A DNA stretch of 64,000 nucleotides from Marinobacter manganoxydans MnI7-9 (GCF_000235625.1 NZ_AGTR01000014.1:124001-188000), one strand, 5' to 3'; shown: positions 46,625 to 56,412, numbered from the stretch's first letter. The notes: generated by a model not told the origin, from the letters alone. Numbers and translations are program-made.

Positions 46625-47273
46625 TCAAGCGACACCGGAAGCCACCACCGTTTATGTGGTTGACGACGACGCCGGCATGCTGGAATCCACCCAGTGGTTG
46701 CTGGAATCGGTCGGCTTGAACGTGGAAGCCTACAGCGACGGCCGGAAATTCCTGGATGCGGTTGGCAACAAGAAAGCGGGCTGCGTGGTTCTGGATGTGC
46801 GGATGCCCGGGCTGGGCGGCCTGAACGTTCAGGAGGAGCTTCAGAAGCGGGGGCTGGACCTGCCGATCATCTTTGTCTCCGGGCACGCCGACGTTCCCAT
46901 TGTGGTGAGGGCGTTCAAGTCCGGGGCCTTCGATTTCATCGAGAAGCCGTTCAATGAACAACTGCTCCTGGACAGCGTCCAACAGGCGCTGCAGGAACAT
47001 CAGCAGTCCGCTCCAGAGTTGCAGGGTGATGAGGCAACCGAAGCCCTGCTGGCCACCCTCACCCGCCGTGAACGGGACGTGTTCCTGCCACTGGCCCAGG
47101 GCTACACGAGCCGGGAAATCGCAGAACAGCTGGATGTCAGTGTCAAGACGATTGATCTCTACCGGGCACGAGTCATGAAACGCCTGGGCGCCGATCGCCT
47201 GCCGGATGTTACCGGCACAGCCATTGCCACCGGGCTGCTCGACCCGCTGGACCTGCGCAGGGAAAAGAACTGA
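46617..47273 (+). CDS. FixJ/NarL-type response regulator
   Basis: 218 residues. The receiver has VYVVDDDAGM, Asp60 (VVLDVRMPGLGG) and Lys109 in IEKPF; the C-terminal LuxR-type helix-turn-helix is LTRRERDVFLPLAQGYTSREIAEQLDVSVKTIDLYRARVMKRLG. It overlaps the kinase gene by 8 nt, so translation is coupled. The likely target is the divergent acyl-CoA synthetase-permease operon, by analogy with other divergent two-component pairs. An AT-rich inverted repeat sits in the shared region. Confidence 0.94.
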   Translation: MSDQATPEATTVYVVDDDAGMLESTQWLLESVGLNVEAYSDGRKFLDAVGNKKAGCVVLDVRMPGLGGLNVQEELQKRGLDLPIIFVSGHADVPIVVRAFKSGAFDFIEKPFNEQLLLDSVQQALQEHQQSAPELQGDEATEALLATLTRRERDVFLPLAQGYTSREIAEQLDVSVKTIDLYRARVMKRLGADRLPDVTGTAIATGLLDPLDLRREKN

Positions 47274-47347
47274 ACGGCAAGAACGACTCGGTACGGCACC
47301 CCCAGGCGCGTTATCATCAGTCGAAACCGCCCATCAGGAGAACAGCC

Positions 47348-48154
47348 ATGACCTACCCCATTTACCAGGTTGATGCTTTTACCAGCAAGATTTTCGGTGG
47401 CAACCCGGCCGCGGTCATGCCGCTGGAAAGCTGGCTTCCGGACGAAACCATGCTCTCGCTTGCCATTGAGAACAACCTCTCCGAAACCGCCTTCTTCGTG
47501 CAGCTGCCTGAGGGGGACGAAGCCGATTTCCACATTCGCTGGTTCACTCCGGGCATCGAAGTACCCTTGTGTGGCCACGCCACTTTGGCCAGCGCCTGGG
47601 TCATCTTCAACAAACTTGGCTGGGACAAAGATCAGATTCGCATTCGCTCCAAAAGCGGCCCACTCTCCGTCCGGCAGGCCGATGATGGCTGGCTGGTATT
47701 GGATTTCCCGAATCTGGCTTTCGAGGAACAGAGCACGCCGGCACTGATTCGGGAAGCCCTGGATAACGCGCCTGATGCTTCGTTTTTTGTTCCAAACGAC
47801 ACCAATTACATGGTGGTTCTGAGGGATGAGGACGCCGTGCGATCTGCTCAACCGGATCTGCGCAAACTCAAGCAAATCGGCAATCAGGGGCTGATCATCA
47901 CCGCACCTGGCGAAGACTGCGATTTCGTCAGCCGCTATTTCGCTCCGGGCGCCGGTATTGATGAAGACCCGGTTACCGGCTCCATTCACAGCGTGCTCGT
48001 GCCCTACTGGTCAGAAAAACTGGGCAAGACACGGCTCGACGCCCGGCAGGTTTCAGCCCGGGGCGGCGTGCTGCACTGCGAGTTGAAGGGGGATCGGGTC
48101 GACATCGCCGGCCAGGCTGCATTCTTCATGGAAGGCTCCGTCTACCTGCCCTGA
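47348..48154 (+). CDS. PhzF family isomerase/epimerase-like protein
   Basis: 268 residues. The family N-terminus YQVDAFTSKIFGGNPAAV is followed by the catalytic Glu46 in NLSETAFF, the FTPGIEVPLCGHATLAS segment, and the second-half copy with DEDPVTGSIHS. These form the two-lobed diaminopimelate-epimerase fold. PhzF catalyses an isomerisation in phenazine synthesis, but most relatives, including this one without phenazine genes nearby, have unknown substrates. AGGAG precedes the ATG. Confidence 0.92.
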   Translation: MTYPIYQVDAFTSKIFGGNPAAVMPLESWLPDETMLSLAIENNLSETAFFVQLPEGDEADFHIRWFTPGIEVPLCGHATLASAWVIFNKLGWDKDQIRIRSKSGPLSVRQADDGWLVLDFPNLAFEEQSTPALIREALDNAPDASFFVPNDTNYMVVLRDEDAVRSAQPDLRKLKQIGNQGLIITAPGEDCDFVSRYFAPGAGIDEDPVTGSIHSVLVPYWSEKLGKTRLDARQVSARGGVLHCELKGDRVDIAGQAAFFMEGSVYLP

Positions 48155-48161
48155 GACTGGT

Positions 48162-48199
48162 ATACTGCCCGCCGTTTTCTTTCCAACGGCGGGCAGTAT
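48162..48199 (+). promoter_or_regulatory. 15-bp hairpin over the start of the HI0933 flavoprotein gene
   Basis: ATACTGCCCGCCGTT (48162-48176) pairs perfectly with AACGGCGGGCAGTAT (48185-48199) around an 8-nt pyrimidine-rich loop. The stem includes the first two bases of the ATG at 48198 and the region where a ribosome-binding site should be. No U-tract follows. It would hide the start in any transcript coming from phzF. Confidence 0.65.
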
Positions 48200-49391
48200 G
48201 ACGGCAGTTTCAGCATCACAGTACGACGTAATCATCCTCGGCGCCGGCGCGGCGGGCCTGATGTGTGCGGCAACCGCCGGCTATCGCGGCCGCAGGGTGC
48301 TGGTGCTGGACCACGCCAACAAGCCAGGCAAGAAAATCCTCATGTCCGGCGGCGGCCGCTGCAACTTCACCAACCTGAACAGCACGCCCGCCAACTTCCT
48401 GTCGGACAACCCGCACTACTGCATTTCCGCACTCAAGCGCTACACGCCCCAGGATTTTCTGGAACTGGTAGACCGGCACGGCATTGAGCATGAGGAAAAA
48501 GCCCCTGGCCAGTTGTTCTGCAAGGACAGCGCCAAGGATATCCTCAACATGCTGCTGACCGAATGCGAGTGGGCAGGAGCAGAAGTGAGAATGAAAACAA
48601 CGGTCGACCGCATTACCGAAATCGACAGCGGCTACCGCCTGAGCGTCGGCTCCGGCGATCTCACCTGTGAATCCCTGGTGATCGCCACCGGTGGCCTGTC
48701 GATTCCCACCATGGGCGCCACCGCATTCGGTTACCGGGTAGCCGAGCAGTTCGGGCTGGACATACTTCCCACCCGCGCGGGCCTGGTACCCTTTACCCTG
48801 CAGCCGGAATTGAAAGACCAGCTCGCGCCTTTGTCCGGTGTCAGTTGTCCCGTTGACGTGCAGTGCCATGACCAGCACTTCCGGGAACCGATGCTGGTCA
48901 CCCATCGCGGGCTCAGTGGCCCGGCGATGCTCCAGATTTCCAGTTTCTGGGAGCCGGGCGACAGCCTGGCCATCGATCTGCTGCCGGCCTGCCGCATCAA
49001 GGATGACCTGCTGAACCTCCGGAAAACCCGCCCGCAGTCAACCATTGCAAACTACCTGACCCAGCACCTGCCAAAACGGTTTGCCCAGGCCTTCAACGAA
49101 CTGCAGGGCTGGACCGGTCCCTTGCAGGGCTACAAGAACAGCGATATTGAGCAGGTTGCCGATGTCCTCGGCCATTGGTCGATCAAGCCGGCGGGAACCG
49201 AGGGCTACCGCACGGCAGAGGTTACCCTGGGGGGTGTGGATACACGCCAGCTCTCCTCCAAAACCATGGCGGTGCTGGAGAAGCCAAACCTGTATTTCAT
49301 CGGTGAGGTGGTGGACGTGACCGGCCACCTCGGCGGCCATAATTTCCAGTGGGCCTGGGCTTCGGGTGTGGCGGCCGGCAACAGCGCCTGA
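48198..49391 (+). CDS. HI0933/YhiN family NAD(P)/FAD-dependent oxidoreductase
   Basis: 397 residues. The Rossmann fingerprint VIILGAGAAGLMCAATAGYRG is followed by GKKILMSGGGRCNFTN, the signature of the HI0933 family, and a C-terminal GGVDTRQLSSKTMAVLEKPNLYFIGEVVDVTGHLGGHNFQWAWASG. It binds FAD; the reaction is not established. ATG 48198 lies inside the right arm of a strong hairpin and has no clear Shine-Dalgarno. It is separated from phzF by only 43 bp, so the transcript could be shared. Confidence 0.9.
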   Translation: MTAVSASQYDVIILGAGAAGLMCAATAGYRGRRVLVLDHANKPGKKILMSGGGRCNFTNLNSTPANFLSDNPHYCISALKRYTPQDFLELVDRHGIEHEEKAPGQLFCKDSAKDILNMLLTECEWAGAEVRMKTTVDRITEIDSGYRLSVGSGDLTCESLVIATGGLSIPTMGATAFGYRVAEQFGLDILPTRAGLVPFTLQPELKDQLAPLSGVSCPVDVQCHDQHFREPMLVTHRGLSGPAMLQISSFWEPGDSLAIDLLPACRIKDDLLNLRKTRPQSTIANYLTQHLPKRFAQAFNELQGWTGPLQGYKNSDIEQVADVLGHWSIKPAGTEGYRTAEVTLGGVDTRQLSSKTMAVLEKPNLYFIGEVVDVTGHLGGHNFQWAWASGVAAGNSA

Positions 49392-49483
49392 GGGCACATC
49401 CGACTGCCCAAAGCGACCGTCGAACTGGTAAGCTGAGTTCATGTATTGGCATGACCGGAGAACACACAAGATAGGGGGAACGG

Positions 49484-50353
49484 ATGCTCCAGACCCACAG
49501 TGACACCACAACCAGCAATGCCCTCGTTGTCGAAGGTGGCGCCATGCGCGGCATCTTCGCCGCCGGCGTACTCGATGCCTTTCTCGAAAAGCGGCATCAG
49601 CCTTTCACGGAAGCCTGGGGCGTCTCCGCGGGCTCAACCAATCTCATCGGCTACCTCTGCGGCCATCACGGCCGAAATCATCGAGTAATCACCGACCACG
49701 CCTGTCGGCCGGAATTCATCAACTGGGGGCGTTTCTTCCAGGGCGGGCATTTGTGCGATGTTCACTGGCTCTGGCATCAGTCTTACCAGGAAGTACCACT
49801 CGATCTGGAACGCTACCTGTCTGGCACCACCAAACTCTGGGTGGCAACCACGTCGGTGGTGACCGGTGAGGCCCGGTATTTTCCGGTCGACGACCAGAAC
49901 ATCCACAACGTGCTCACCGCCTCCTGCTCCATTCCCCTGGCCTACCGTGATTATCCAAGAGTGGAGGACGAGCCCATGAGTGATGGCGGAATTGCCGATT
50001 CCATTCCGGTTGCGGAGGCCTATCGCCGGGGAGCCCGGGATATCACGGTGGTGCTTTCCCGACCGCTGGGCTATGAGAAGAAGCCGTTGGCGTTTCCGGC
50101 GCTCACCAAGCGGATGTTCCGGGAGCAACCGGGGCTCGCCGAGGCCATAATCCGGCGGGGCGAAAGATACAACGAGACACTGGAATTCATTCGAAATCCG
50201 CCGGAGGACTGCCGGCTCCGGATTATCGCGCCACCGGAGGATTTTCCGGTAAGCCGGTTGACCACGGATCTGAACAAGCTGGATCTGGGGTATCAGCAAG
50301 GCCACCGCGCGGCGATGGCCTATCTGGCCGAATTGGCCCAGGAAGTAACCTAG
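49484..50353 (+). CDS. patatin-like phospholipase (YjjU-like)
   Basis: 289 residues. The oxyanion loop EGGAMRGIFAAGVL (17-30), the nucleophile Ser48 in GVSAGS and the catalytic Asp167 in SDGGIADS form the patatin Ser-Asp dyad. The architecture resembles E. coli YjjU. It hydrolyses lipid acyl esters; with no signal peptide it is presumably cytoplasmic. AGGGGG precedes the ATG. Its stop overlaps the stop of the convergent universal stress gene within CTAG (50350-50353). Confidence 0.9.
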   Translation: MLQTHSDTTTSNALVVEGGAMRGIFAAGVLDAFLEKRHQPFTEAWGVSAGSTNLIGYLCGHHGRNHRVITDHACRPEFINWGRFFQGGHLCDVHWLWHQSYQEVPLDLERYLSGTTKLWVATTSVVTGEARYFPVDDQNIHNVLTASCSIPLAYRDYPRVEDEPMSDGGIADSIPVAEAYRRGARDITVVLSRPLGYEKKPLAFPALTKRMFREQPGLAEAIIRRGERYNETLEFIRNPPEDCRLRIIAPPEDFPVSRLTTDLNKLDLGYQQGHRAAMAYLAELAQEVT

Positions 50354-51201
50354 CGAAGCACCACCAGGGGCTTTTTGGCGGTTTTCAGCATCGTGGTGGT
50401 TGTACTGCCCACCAGGAACTGACGGATGCGGGAGTGCCCATAGGCGCCCATCACCAGGATGTCGATGTCGTGTTCTTCCTGGTAGGCGTGCAACGCGGGT
50501 TCCACATCCCCGGCCCGGATCGCCAGAGTGATCTCGGATTCCAGACCTGCCAGCATTTTCTCGGCTTTCCTGAGCTGCTCCCAGCGGTCGTTGGTGTCCG
50601 GTCCAACCATCACCAGATGCAACGGCATGCCTTTCAGAACCGGGCTGCCAGCCAGCAATTCCACGCCCTTGAACGCCGTAGCGCTGCCATCGAAGGCCAG
50701 CATGGCGCTGCGGGGCTGGGTATAGTCGTCCGGCACCAGGAGAATCGGGCGGTGCATGCTGCGAATCACCGTCTCCAACTGACTGCCGATGTGGGTGTCA
50801 CGCTCGGAACTGCTTTCACCGTGCAGCCCCATGACCAGCAGGCGGGTCTGATTCTCCAGCGCCAGCAGAGACTCGGTCAGGTCACCATGGCGCTGACGCT
50901 GCACCACGTCATTGATACCGGATTCGCTGACCCGCTTTGCCGCTTCGTCCAGCATGTGGTGGCCGTGTTCCAGGGCCAGCTTGGCGCGCTTGCGGTCCAG
51001 CTCTGCCAGGTCTTCGAGCAGCTGTTCACGACTGCCAAGGCCGATGCTTCCGGCCAGATCCGGCTCTGCCGGATAACGCTCTTCATCAAGCACGTGCAAC
51101 AGCATCATGGGGGTTTCCATGTGCTTGCTGGCCCAGCTGGCGTAATCGCAAACTGCGGGAGCGGCCTGGGAGCCATCAATACAGGCAACTACTCGTAACA
51201 T
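50350..51201 (-). CDS. universal stress protein, two UspA domains
   Basis: 283 residues from ATG 51201 ([16 protein letters not shown]), which has GAGG 5 nt upstream; an ATG at 51276, right after the SulP stop, would add 25. Two tandem Usp domains are visible: the first about 1-145 with [17 protein letters not shown] at its end, the second from [14 protein letters not shown] to [20 protein letters not shown]. The second carries the ATP-binding-like G-2x-G-9x-G(S/T) pattern ([16 protein letters not shown]). It lies directly after the SulP gene, and both could act together on ion transport. Confidence 0.92.
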   Translation of the reverse strand: MLRVVACIDGSQAAPAVCDYASWASKHMETPMMLLHVLDEERYPAEPDLAGSIGLGSREQLLEDLAELDRKRAKLALEHGHHMLDEAAKRVSESGINDVVQRQRHGDLTESLLALENQTRLLVMGLHGESSSERDTHIGSQLETVIRSMHRPILLVPDDYTQPRSAMLAFDGSATAFKGVELLAGSPVLKGMPLHLVMVGPDTNDRWEQLRKAEKMLAGLESEITLAIRAGDVEPALHAYQEEHDIDILVMGAYGHSRIRQFLVGSTTTTMLKTAKKPLVVLR

Positions 51202-51277
51202 CTCAACCTCGCCTTCATGATCCTTGTGATTTTTATTCTGACTGCGATCGCTGTTGGATTCCCTGGTCTGTGTCATG

Positions 51278-52765
51278 TCAGTGCCCCATCAGCTGGTCAA
51301 CGGCGTCCGGCTTGTCGTGCACGCCAAAGCGGTCAACGATCGTGGCACTGGCTTCATTCAGCCCGATCACCTCAACCTCCGAGCCTTCACGGCGGAACTT
51401 GATCACGGCCTTGTCCAGGGCACCCACTGCGGTGATATCCCAGAAATGCGCGCGACTCAGGTCGATCACCACATTATCGACTGCTTCCTTGAAATCAAAG
51501 GATTCCATGAATTTTTCCGAGGAGCTGAAGAACACCTGACCCACAACGCGGTAGGTGCGGGTGTCGGTGGTTTCATCCAGCTCGGAGGTCACCAGCATGT
51601 AGTGGCCCACCTTGTTGGCAAAGAACAACGCCGCCAGCAGCACGCCGGCCAGAACACCGAAGGCCAGGTTATGGGTGGCAACCACGACAATAACGGTTAC
51701 CAGCATCACGATGTTGGTGGAAAGCGGATGCTCACGCAGATTACGAATCGAATCCCAGGAGAAGGTACCAATCGATACCATAATCATCACCGCTACGAGG
51801 GCCGCCATGGGGATCTGGACCAACACGCTATCCAATAGCAGCACCATAACCAGCAGGAAGAGACCGGCCGTGAGGGTGGAAAGCCGGGTCCGGCCGCCGG
51901 ATTTCACGTTGATAATGGACTGGCCGATCATGGCACAGCCGGCCATACCACCGATCAGGCCGGAGCCGATGTTGGCAATGCCCTGACCCTTGCATTCACG
52001 GTTACGGTCGCTGGTAGTGTCCGTCAGGTCGTCCACGATGGTGGCCGTCATCATGGATTCCAAAAGCCCCACAATGGCCAGCGGAATCGAGTACGGCAGG
52101 ATGATCATCAGGGTTTCCAGGTTCAGAGGCACATCCGGCCACAGGAATACCGGCAGGGTATCCGGCAAATCGCCCATGTCCCCAACCGTCCGGATGTCCA
52201 TTCCGGTAACCACGGCAACGGCCGTCAGAACGACGATGCACACCAGGGGCGAAGGCAGAACCTTGCCCACAACGGGTAGCAGGGGAAACAGATAGATAAT
52301 TCCCAGACCCGCGGCTGTCATTGCGTAAACGTGCCAGGTGACGTTGGTCAGCTCGGGCAACTGCGCCATAAAGATGAGAATGGCCAGGGCGTTCACGAAA
52401 CCGGTCACCACCGAGCGAGACACGAAGCGCATCAGGCTGCCAAGCTTCAGATAACCGGCAATCAGCTGCAGCACGCCTGTCATCAGGGTTGCGGCCAGCA
52501 GGTACTGCAGGCCATGCTCTTTCACCAGCGTCACCATCAACACCGCCATGGCTGCGGTTGCGGCAGAAATCATCCCGGGGCGCCCGCCCACGAAAGCGAT
52601 GATCACGGCAATACAGAAGGAGGCATACAGCCCCACTTTGGGATCGACTCCGGCAATGATCGAGAAGGCAATGGCCTCCGGAATCAGTGCCAGCGCCACA
52701 ACGATACCTGCGAGTACATCGCCACGAATGTTCGAAAGCCAGTTGGCTTTAAGGGAATTCACCAT
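51278..52765 (-). CDS. SulP family anion permease with STAS domain
   Basis: 495 residues from ATG 52765. Residues 10-40 hold the SulP entry ([23 protein letters not shown]), followed by about ten more membrane helices; the last 80 residues form a STAS domain ([26 protein letters not shown]). SulP carriers move sulfate, bicarbonate or other anions with sodium or protons. In marine bacteria many act as bicarbonate transporters, which is a possibility here. A TTG at 52816 is open but badly spaced. The Usp gene is immediately downstream. Confidence 0.93.
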   Translation of the reverse strand: MVNSLKANWLSNIRGDVLAGIVVALALIPEAIAFSIIAGVDPKVGLYASFCIAVIIAFVGGRPGMISAATAAMAVLMVTLVKEHGLQYLLAATLMTGVLQLIAGYLKLGSLMRFVSRSVVTGFVNALAILIFMAQLPELTNVTWHVYAMTAAGLGIIYLFPLLPVVGKVLPSPLVCIVVLTAVAVVTGMDIRTVGDMGDLPDTLPVFLWPDVPLNLETLMIILPYSIPLAIVGLLESMMTATIVDDLTDTTSDRNRECKGQGIANIGSGLIGGMAGCAMIGQSIINVKSGGRTRLSTLTAGLFLLVMVLLLDSVLVQIPMAALVAVMIMVSIGTFSWDSIRNLREHPLSTNIVMLVTVIVVVATHNLAFGVLAGVLLAALFFANKVGHYMLVTSELDETTDTRTYRVVGQVFFSSSEKFMESFDFKEAVDNVVIDLSRAHFWDITAVGALDKAVIKFRREGSEVEVIGLNEASATIVDRFGVHDKPDAVDQLMGH

Positions 52766-52929
52766 GATTTCGGGGTTCCAGCTTGCTACGAATTCAAAGG
52801 TCGCGAAGCTTATCAACCCCCTTACAGGAAAGTAAGGTCGCTAGCGGTAAGTTCTTAGACGTCTAACGACCAGCGCCCTCTACTGCTATTATCAGAACAT
52901 CATTGATTTACAGGAGCTTGCATAGCCCC

Positions 52930-54210
52930 ATGGACGACGTTGCCGCCCAGTTTCTCGCTGGAAACCAGACCACCCTTAATCTCGCCGTTGCTCTTCTGCT
53001 TGGCGCCATCATCGGCCTTGAGCGGGGCTGGGACGCGCGAGAGCAGAAATCCGGCGAGCGCATTGCCGGCATCCGCACCTTTGCTCTGGTCGGCCTGCTT
53101 GGCGGTATTTCGGCGGTACTGGCGCAGGAAATAACGGAGTGGGCGTTTCCAGTGCTTCTGGTCAGTGTCGTCGCCATGGCCATCGTGGCCTACAGCGAAC
53201 GCCTGGAGCATATCCGCAACTTCAGTATCACCGGTATGGTTGGCATGGTTCTAACCTTCTGTTTCGGAGCAGTGGCGGTGGCTGTGGACCCGGTTATCGC
53301 CACAGCAGCCGCTGTTGTGACCGCTATCATCCTGGACAACAAGCAGGAAATTCATGGCTGGGTGAACAAACTGAAGGAACATGAACTGGATGCCGCTCTC
53401 AAACTGCTGCTGATTTCCGTGGTCATGCTGCCGTTATTGCCGAACGAAAAGATGGGGCCGGGCGGCGTTCTCAACCCCAGGGAGATCTGGTGGATGGTGG
53501 TGATGATCGCCTCCATTTCCTTTGTCGGCTATTTCGCCATAAGGGTCGCCGGTACCCGCAAAGGCATCCTGTTTACCAGCCTATTCGCCGGGTTGAGCTC
53601 GTCCACTGCCCTCACGCTGCACTTCGCCCGCCAGGCCTCGAAAACTCCGCAGCTCAACGCCCAGTTCGCCACCGGTATCCTGATTGCCTGCGGCACTATG
53701 TTCCCCCGTATCCTGGTTTATTGCCTGGTGATCAATCCCGATCTGTTGCCCAGTCTGATCTGGCCCGTGCTGGTGATGACCGCCCTGCTCTACGGGCCCG
53801 CGCTCTTTATCTGGCGGAAAAATGACCGAGAGCTTCAGGTAAGCCAACCAACCCTCAACCAGAACCCGCTGGATTTGACCTCTGCCCTGGTTTTTGGCGC
53901 GTTGCTCACAGCCATCCTGCTTATGGGCGAGTTCCTCGGCAACTGGCTGGGTGATGCGGGCATCTATTTCCTGGCAGCCACCTCCGGCATCGCGGATGTG
54001 GACGCAATTACCCTCTCCCTGACCCGCATGTCCAACAACAGCCTGGCCATGGGAACAGCAGTCATAGGCATTGTGATCGCCGCTGCAACCAACAACCTCG
54101 TGAAATCGGCGCTGGCCGGGTTTGTCGGCAATCGCCAGATCGGGCTGCTGGTCGGGGGGCCGATGGTGCTCTCTCTGGCAGCCGGGCTTCTGGTCGCCTG
54201 GCTGCAGTAA
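52930..54210 (+). CDS. MgtC/DUF4010 family membrane protein
   Basis: 426 residues. LAVALLLGAIIGLERGW (about 18-34) is the MgtC/SapB N-terminal signature, followed by GIRTFALVGLLGG; the C-terminal half (from about 170) is the DUF4010 part with further helices. About 11-12 membrane segments in all. DUF4010 proteins are widespread and of unknown function; the MgtC part suggests a link to magnesium or envelope stress. ATG 52930 has AGGAG at a long 13-nt spacing. It is divergent from the SulP gene. Confidence 0.88.
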   Translation: MDDVAAQFLAGNQTTLNLAVALLLGAIIGLERGWDAREQKSGERIAGIRTFALVGLLGGISAVLAQEITEWAFPVLLVSVVAMAIVAYSERLEHIRNFSITGMVGMVLTFCFGAVAVAVDPVIATAAAVVTAIILDNKQEIHGWVNKLKEHELDAALKLLLISVVMLPLLPNEKMGPGGVLNPREIWWMVVMIASISFVGYFAIRVAGTRKGILFTSLFAGLSSSTALTLHFARQASKTPQLNAQFATGILIACGTMFPRILVYCLVINPDLLPSLIWPVLVMTALLYGPALFIWRKNDRELQVSQPTLNQNPLDLTSALVFGALLTAILLMGEFLGNWLGDAGIYFLAATSGIADVDAITLSLTRMSNNSLAMGTAVIGIVIAAATNNLVKSALAGFVGNRQIGLLVGGPMVLSLAAGLLVAWLQ

Positions 54211-54214
54211 TCCC

Positions 54215-54865
54215 TTACCTGGCCCGACGGAACGTCAGATTGTAACGATACCCGCCCGTTAGCGGGTGCTCCCCGGCTTTGAGGGTCAGCACGCCGTGAT
54301 AACACATCCGGGCCGGGCCGCCCCAGACCACAACGTCACCATGGGCAAGTGGCACGCGGATGGGGCGTTCGCTGCGTTTGAGACCACCAAACTGGAACAC
54401 CATCGGCAGGCCCAGAGAAACCGACACGATGGGCTGCGTGAAGTCCTGCTCGTCCTTGTCCTGATGCAGCCCCATTCTTGCCCCGGGCTGGTATCGATTG
54501 ATCAGACAGGCGTCCGGTTCAAATCCCTCAAAACCAGCGGTTTCGGCGGCGCTTCTGGCCAGTTCCCGGAAAGCCGCAGGCATGGCGGGCCAAGGCCGGC
54601 CGGATTCCGGATCCTCCGCCTGATACCGGTAACCCCTGCTATCGGTAACCCAGCCAAGATCCCCGCAGCAGCTCATGGCCGCAGACATGGCATGGCCACC
54701 AGGGGTCTTCATGTGTCTGAACGGCGCTTCTGAGGTAACCGTTTCAATGCCGGCCATGAGTGATTCGGCGTTCGGGAGCGCGAACTGCCGCAGCACCACC
54801 GCGCCATCCATCAGAGGCTCGACTGTCTGTTCCGGTGGCAGGTTAGAAAACAGGTCTTGGGTCAT
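54215..54865 (-). CDS. alkB: DNA oxidative demethylase AlkB
   Basis: 216 residues, identical in length to E. coli AlkB. The Fe(II) ligands are His134 and Asp136 (HQDKDE) and His190 (MCYHGV); the 2-oxoglutarate contacts are Arg207 and Arg213 in RYNLTFRR. These fit E. coli numbering with an offset of three. The enzyme removes alkyl groups from N1-methyladenine and N3-methylcytosine. No Ada gene is beside it. It is convergent with the DUF4010 gene with only 4 bp between. Confidence 0.96.
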   Translation of the reverse strand: MTQDLFSNLPPEQTVEPLMDGAVVLRQFALPNAESLMAGIETVTSEAPFRHMKTPGGHAMSAAMSCCGDLGWVTDSRGYRYQAEDPESGRPWPAMPAAFRELARSAAETAGFEGFEPDACLINRYQPGARMGLHQDKDEQDFTQPIVSVSLGLPMVFQFGGLKRSERPIRVPLAHGDVVVWGGPARMCYHGVLTLKAGEHPLTGGYRYNLTFRRAR

Positions 54866-55003
54866 GACTACTGCCCCCTCATAAATGATTTAATCTAATA
54901 GCTTACGTGGCTTTTTCACAGGTCGATGAAAGCCTGTTCATGAAGCCGGGCTGAAAAACACGTATATTCTATGGGCTGATTCATTCCTGTTAAGGACTTA
55001 TTA

Positions 55004-55783
55004 ATGCTGTTTGCAATCATAATTGGCGGTCTGATTGGCTACGCCTTTGGCAAATTCCCGGGCTTTCTCATAGGTGCGGCGATTGGCGCCTTTCTCTTGA
55101 ACCTTCTCAAGCGCCGCCTGATTGGCAAGCTCCAGAGCATTCAGTCCGGTTTTATTGAATCGGTTTTTGCTGTGATGGGTGCCCTCTGCAAGGCAGATGG
55201 CGTGGTATCCAGGGATGAAATTCAGATGGCCGAAGCCATGTTCATTCGCTTCCGCCTGAATGAAGAACAGAAAGCCAAGGCCAAAACCGCCTTCAACCGT
55301 GGTAAAGAGCCGGATTTCGACCTGGATGCCGAGCTTAACCAGTTCCTCCAGGCCAGCGGACGCCAACCCGCGTTTCTCCAGATGTTCCTGCAGGTTCAGG
55401 TATCAGCCGTAGCTGCGGACGGCAAGGTGCACCCGGCCGAACACGAAATGCTGGTAAAAATCGCCCGTGGGCTGGGGTTACCGGAGAGCCAGGTGGACCA
55501 GCTCGAAGCCATGCTCCGTGGGGCCCACACCAACCGGGCCGGTGCTGGCCAGCCCTCCTCCGCTGATCAGATCAGCGATGCCTACAAGGTTCTTGGGGTA
55601 TCGCCTTCCGCCAGTGATGATGAGCTCAAGAAGGCCTACCGTAAGCTGATGAGTGAGAACCACCCGGATAAACTTGCGGGCCGGGGATTGCCCGAGAGCA
55701 TGCGGGAGATGGCAGAGGAACGCACCCGCGAAATCAGTCATGCCTACGATGTGATCAAGGAAGCCCGGAAAAAATCTGCGTAA
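55004..55783 (+). CDS. djlA: DjlA-like membrane-anchored co-chaperone
   Basis: 259 residues. A glycine-rich N-terminal membrane anchor with GxxxG-like spacing (GGLIGYAFGKFPGFLIGAAIGAF, 8-30) is followed by a TerB-like domain (about 50-175) and a C-terminal J domain with the HPD tripeptide at 220-222. This is the DjlA layout: an inner-membrane J protein that stimulates DnaK. An AAGGA site lies 8 nt before the ATG. It is convergent with the methyltransferase gene 20 bp away. Confidence 0.93.
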   Translation: MLFAIIIGGLIGYAFGKFPGFLIGAAIGAFLLNLLKRRLIGKLQSIQSGFIESVFAVMGALCKADGVVSRDEIQMAEAMFIRFRLNEEQKAKAKTAFNRGKEPDFDLDAELNQFLQASGRQPAFLQMFLQVQVSAVAADGKVHPAEHEMLVKIARGLGLPESQVDQLEAMLRGAHTNRAGAGQPSSADQISDAYKVLGVSPSASDDELKKAYRKLMSENHPDKLAGRGLPESMREMAEERTREISHAYDVIKEARKKSA

Positions 55784-55803
55784 GGCCCTCTGCCGTCACC
55801 GGG

Positions 55804-56412
55804 TCAGAACCAGCGCGGTACCCGCACGCGATAATGCTCGTAGTCCTCGCCAAATTTATCCGCCAGCGCCTTCTCCTCCTCTCGGGCCTGGCGGGTGATC
55901 ACCAGTACACCGGCCACCAGGCATACCAGGGAAAACACACTGGGCAAGGCCAGGAAAAAACCGAGCTGCCCAGCCATCACAGCCAGGAACAGGGGATTAC
56001 GGGAACGGCCAAATGGCCCGCCTGTGAGCAGTTTGCGCTCATCCTTCCGAGGATCGATACCAGAGCGCCAATCCTCATGCATGTAGGCCTGCAGATAGTT
56101 CACGGTAGTAAATGAGCCAATCAGGAGGAGCATGCCAACCAGCAAAATCGGCCACACATAGAGCGGGCCGAACACGCCCAGCCAGGGGTCGATATCCGCA
56201 AAAATCCGCACCACGCAGACGCCGAGAATGAACGCCCGAAACACATTGAAGGTTTGCCGGTGCCACCAGGGCGCACTCCCTCGCTCACCATAGTTAATGT
56301 GCGAAAAGCGCATTCTCTGATACAGCCCGAGGCTTCGGCCAGCAAACTGCAGACCGATCATCAGAAAGAAAATGCCGAGAAAGTGGCGTACGAGGGGTTC
56401 AATAAATTCCAT
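55804..56412 (-). CDS. isoprenylcysteine carboxyl methyltransferase-like membrane protein
   Basis: 202 residues with four or five membrane helices. TGGPFGRSRNPLFLAV (about 130-145) and EEEKALADKFGEDYEHYRVRVPRW near the end are the SAM-binding elements of the ICMT/PEMT family. Bacterial members methylate unknown lipids or small molecules. It is divergent from the amidase gene, 162 bp apart. The ribosome-binding site is weak. Confidence 0.87.
   Translation of the reverse strand: MEFIEPLVRHFLGIFFLMIGLQFAGRSLGLYQRMRFSHINYGERGSAPWWHRQTFNVFRAFILGVCVVRIFADIDPWLGVFGPLYVWPILLVGMLLLIGSFTTVNYLQAYMHEDWRSGIDPRKDERKLLTGGPFGRSRNPLFLAVMAGQLGFFLALPSVFSLVCLVAGVLVITRQAREEEKALADKFGEDYEHYRVRVPRWF

Noticed and set aside
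52766-52816. TTG start adding 17 residues to the SulP protein
   Set aside because: The purine-rich ribosome site abuts the TTG with no spacing; ATG 52765 fits the family start better.
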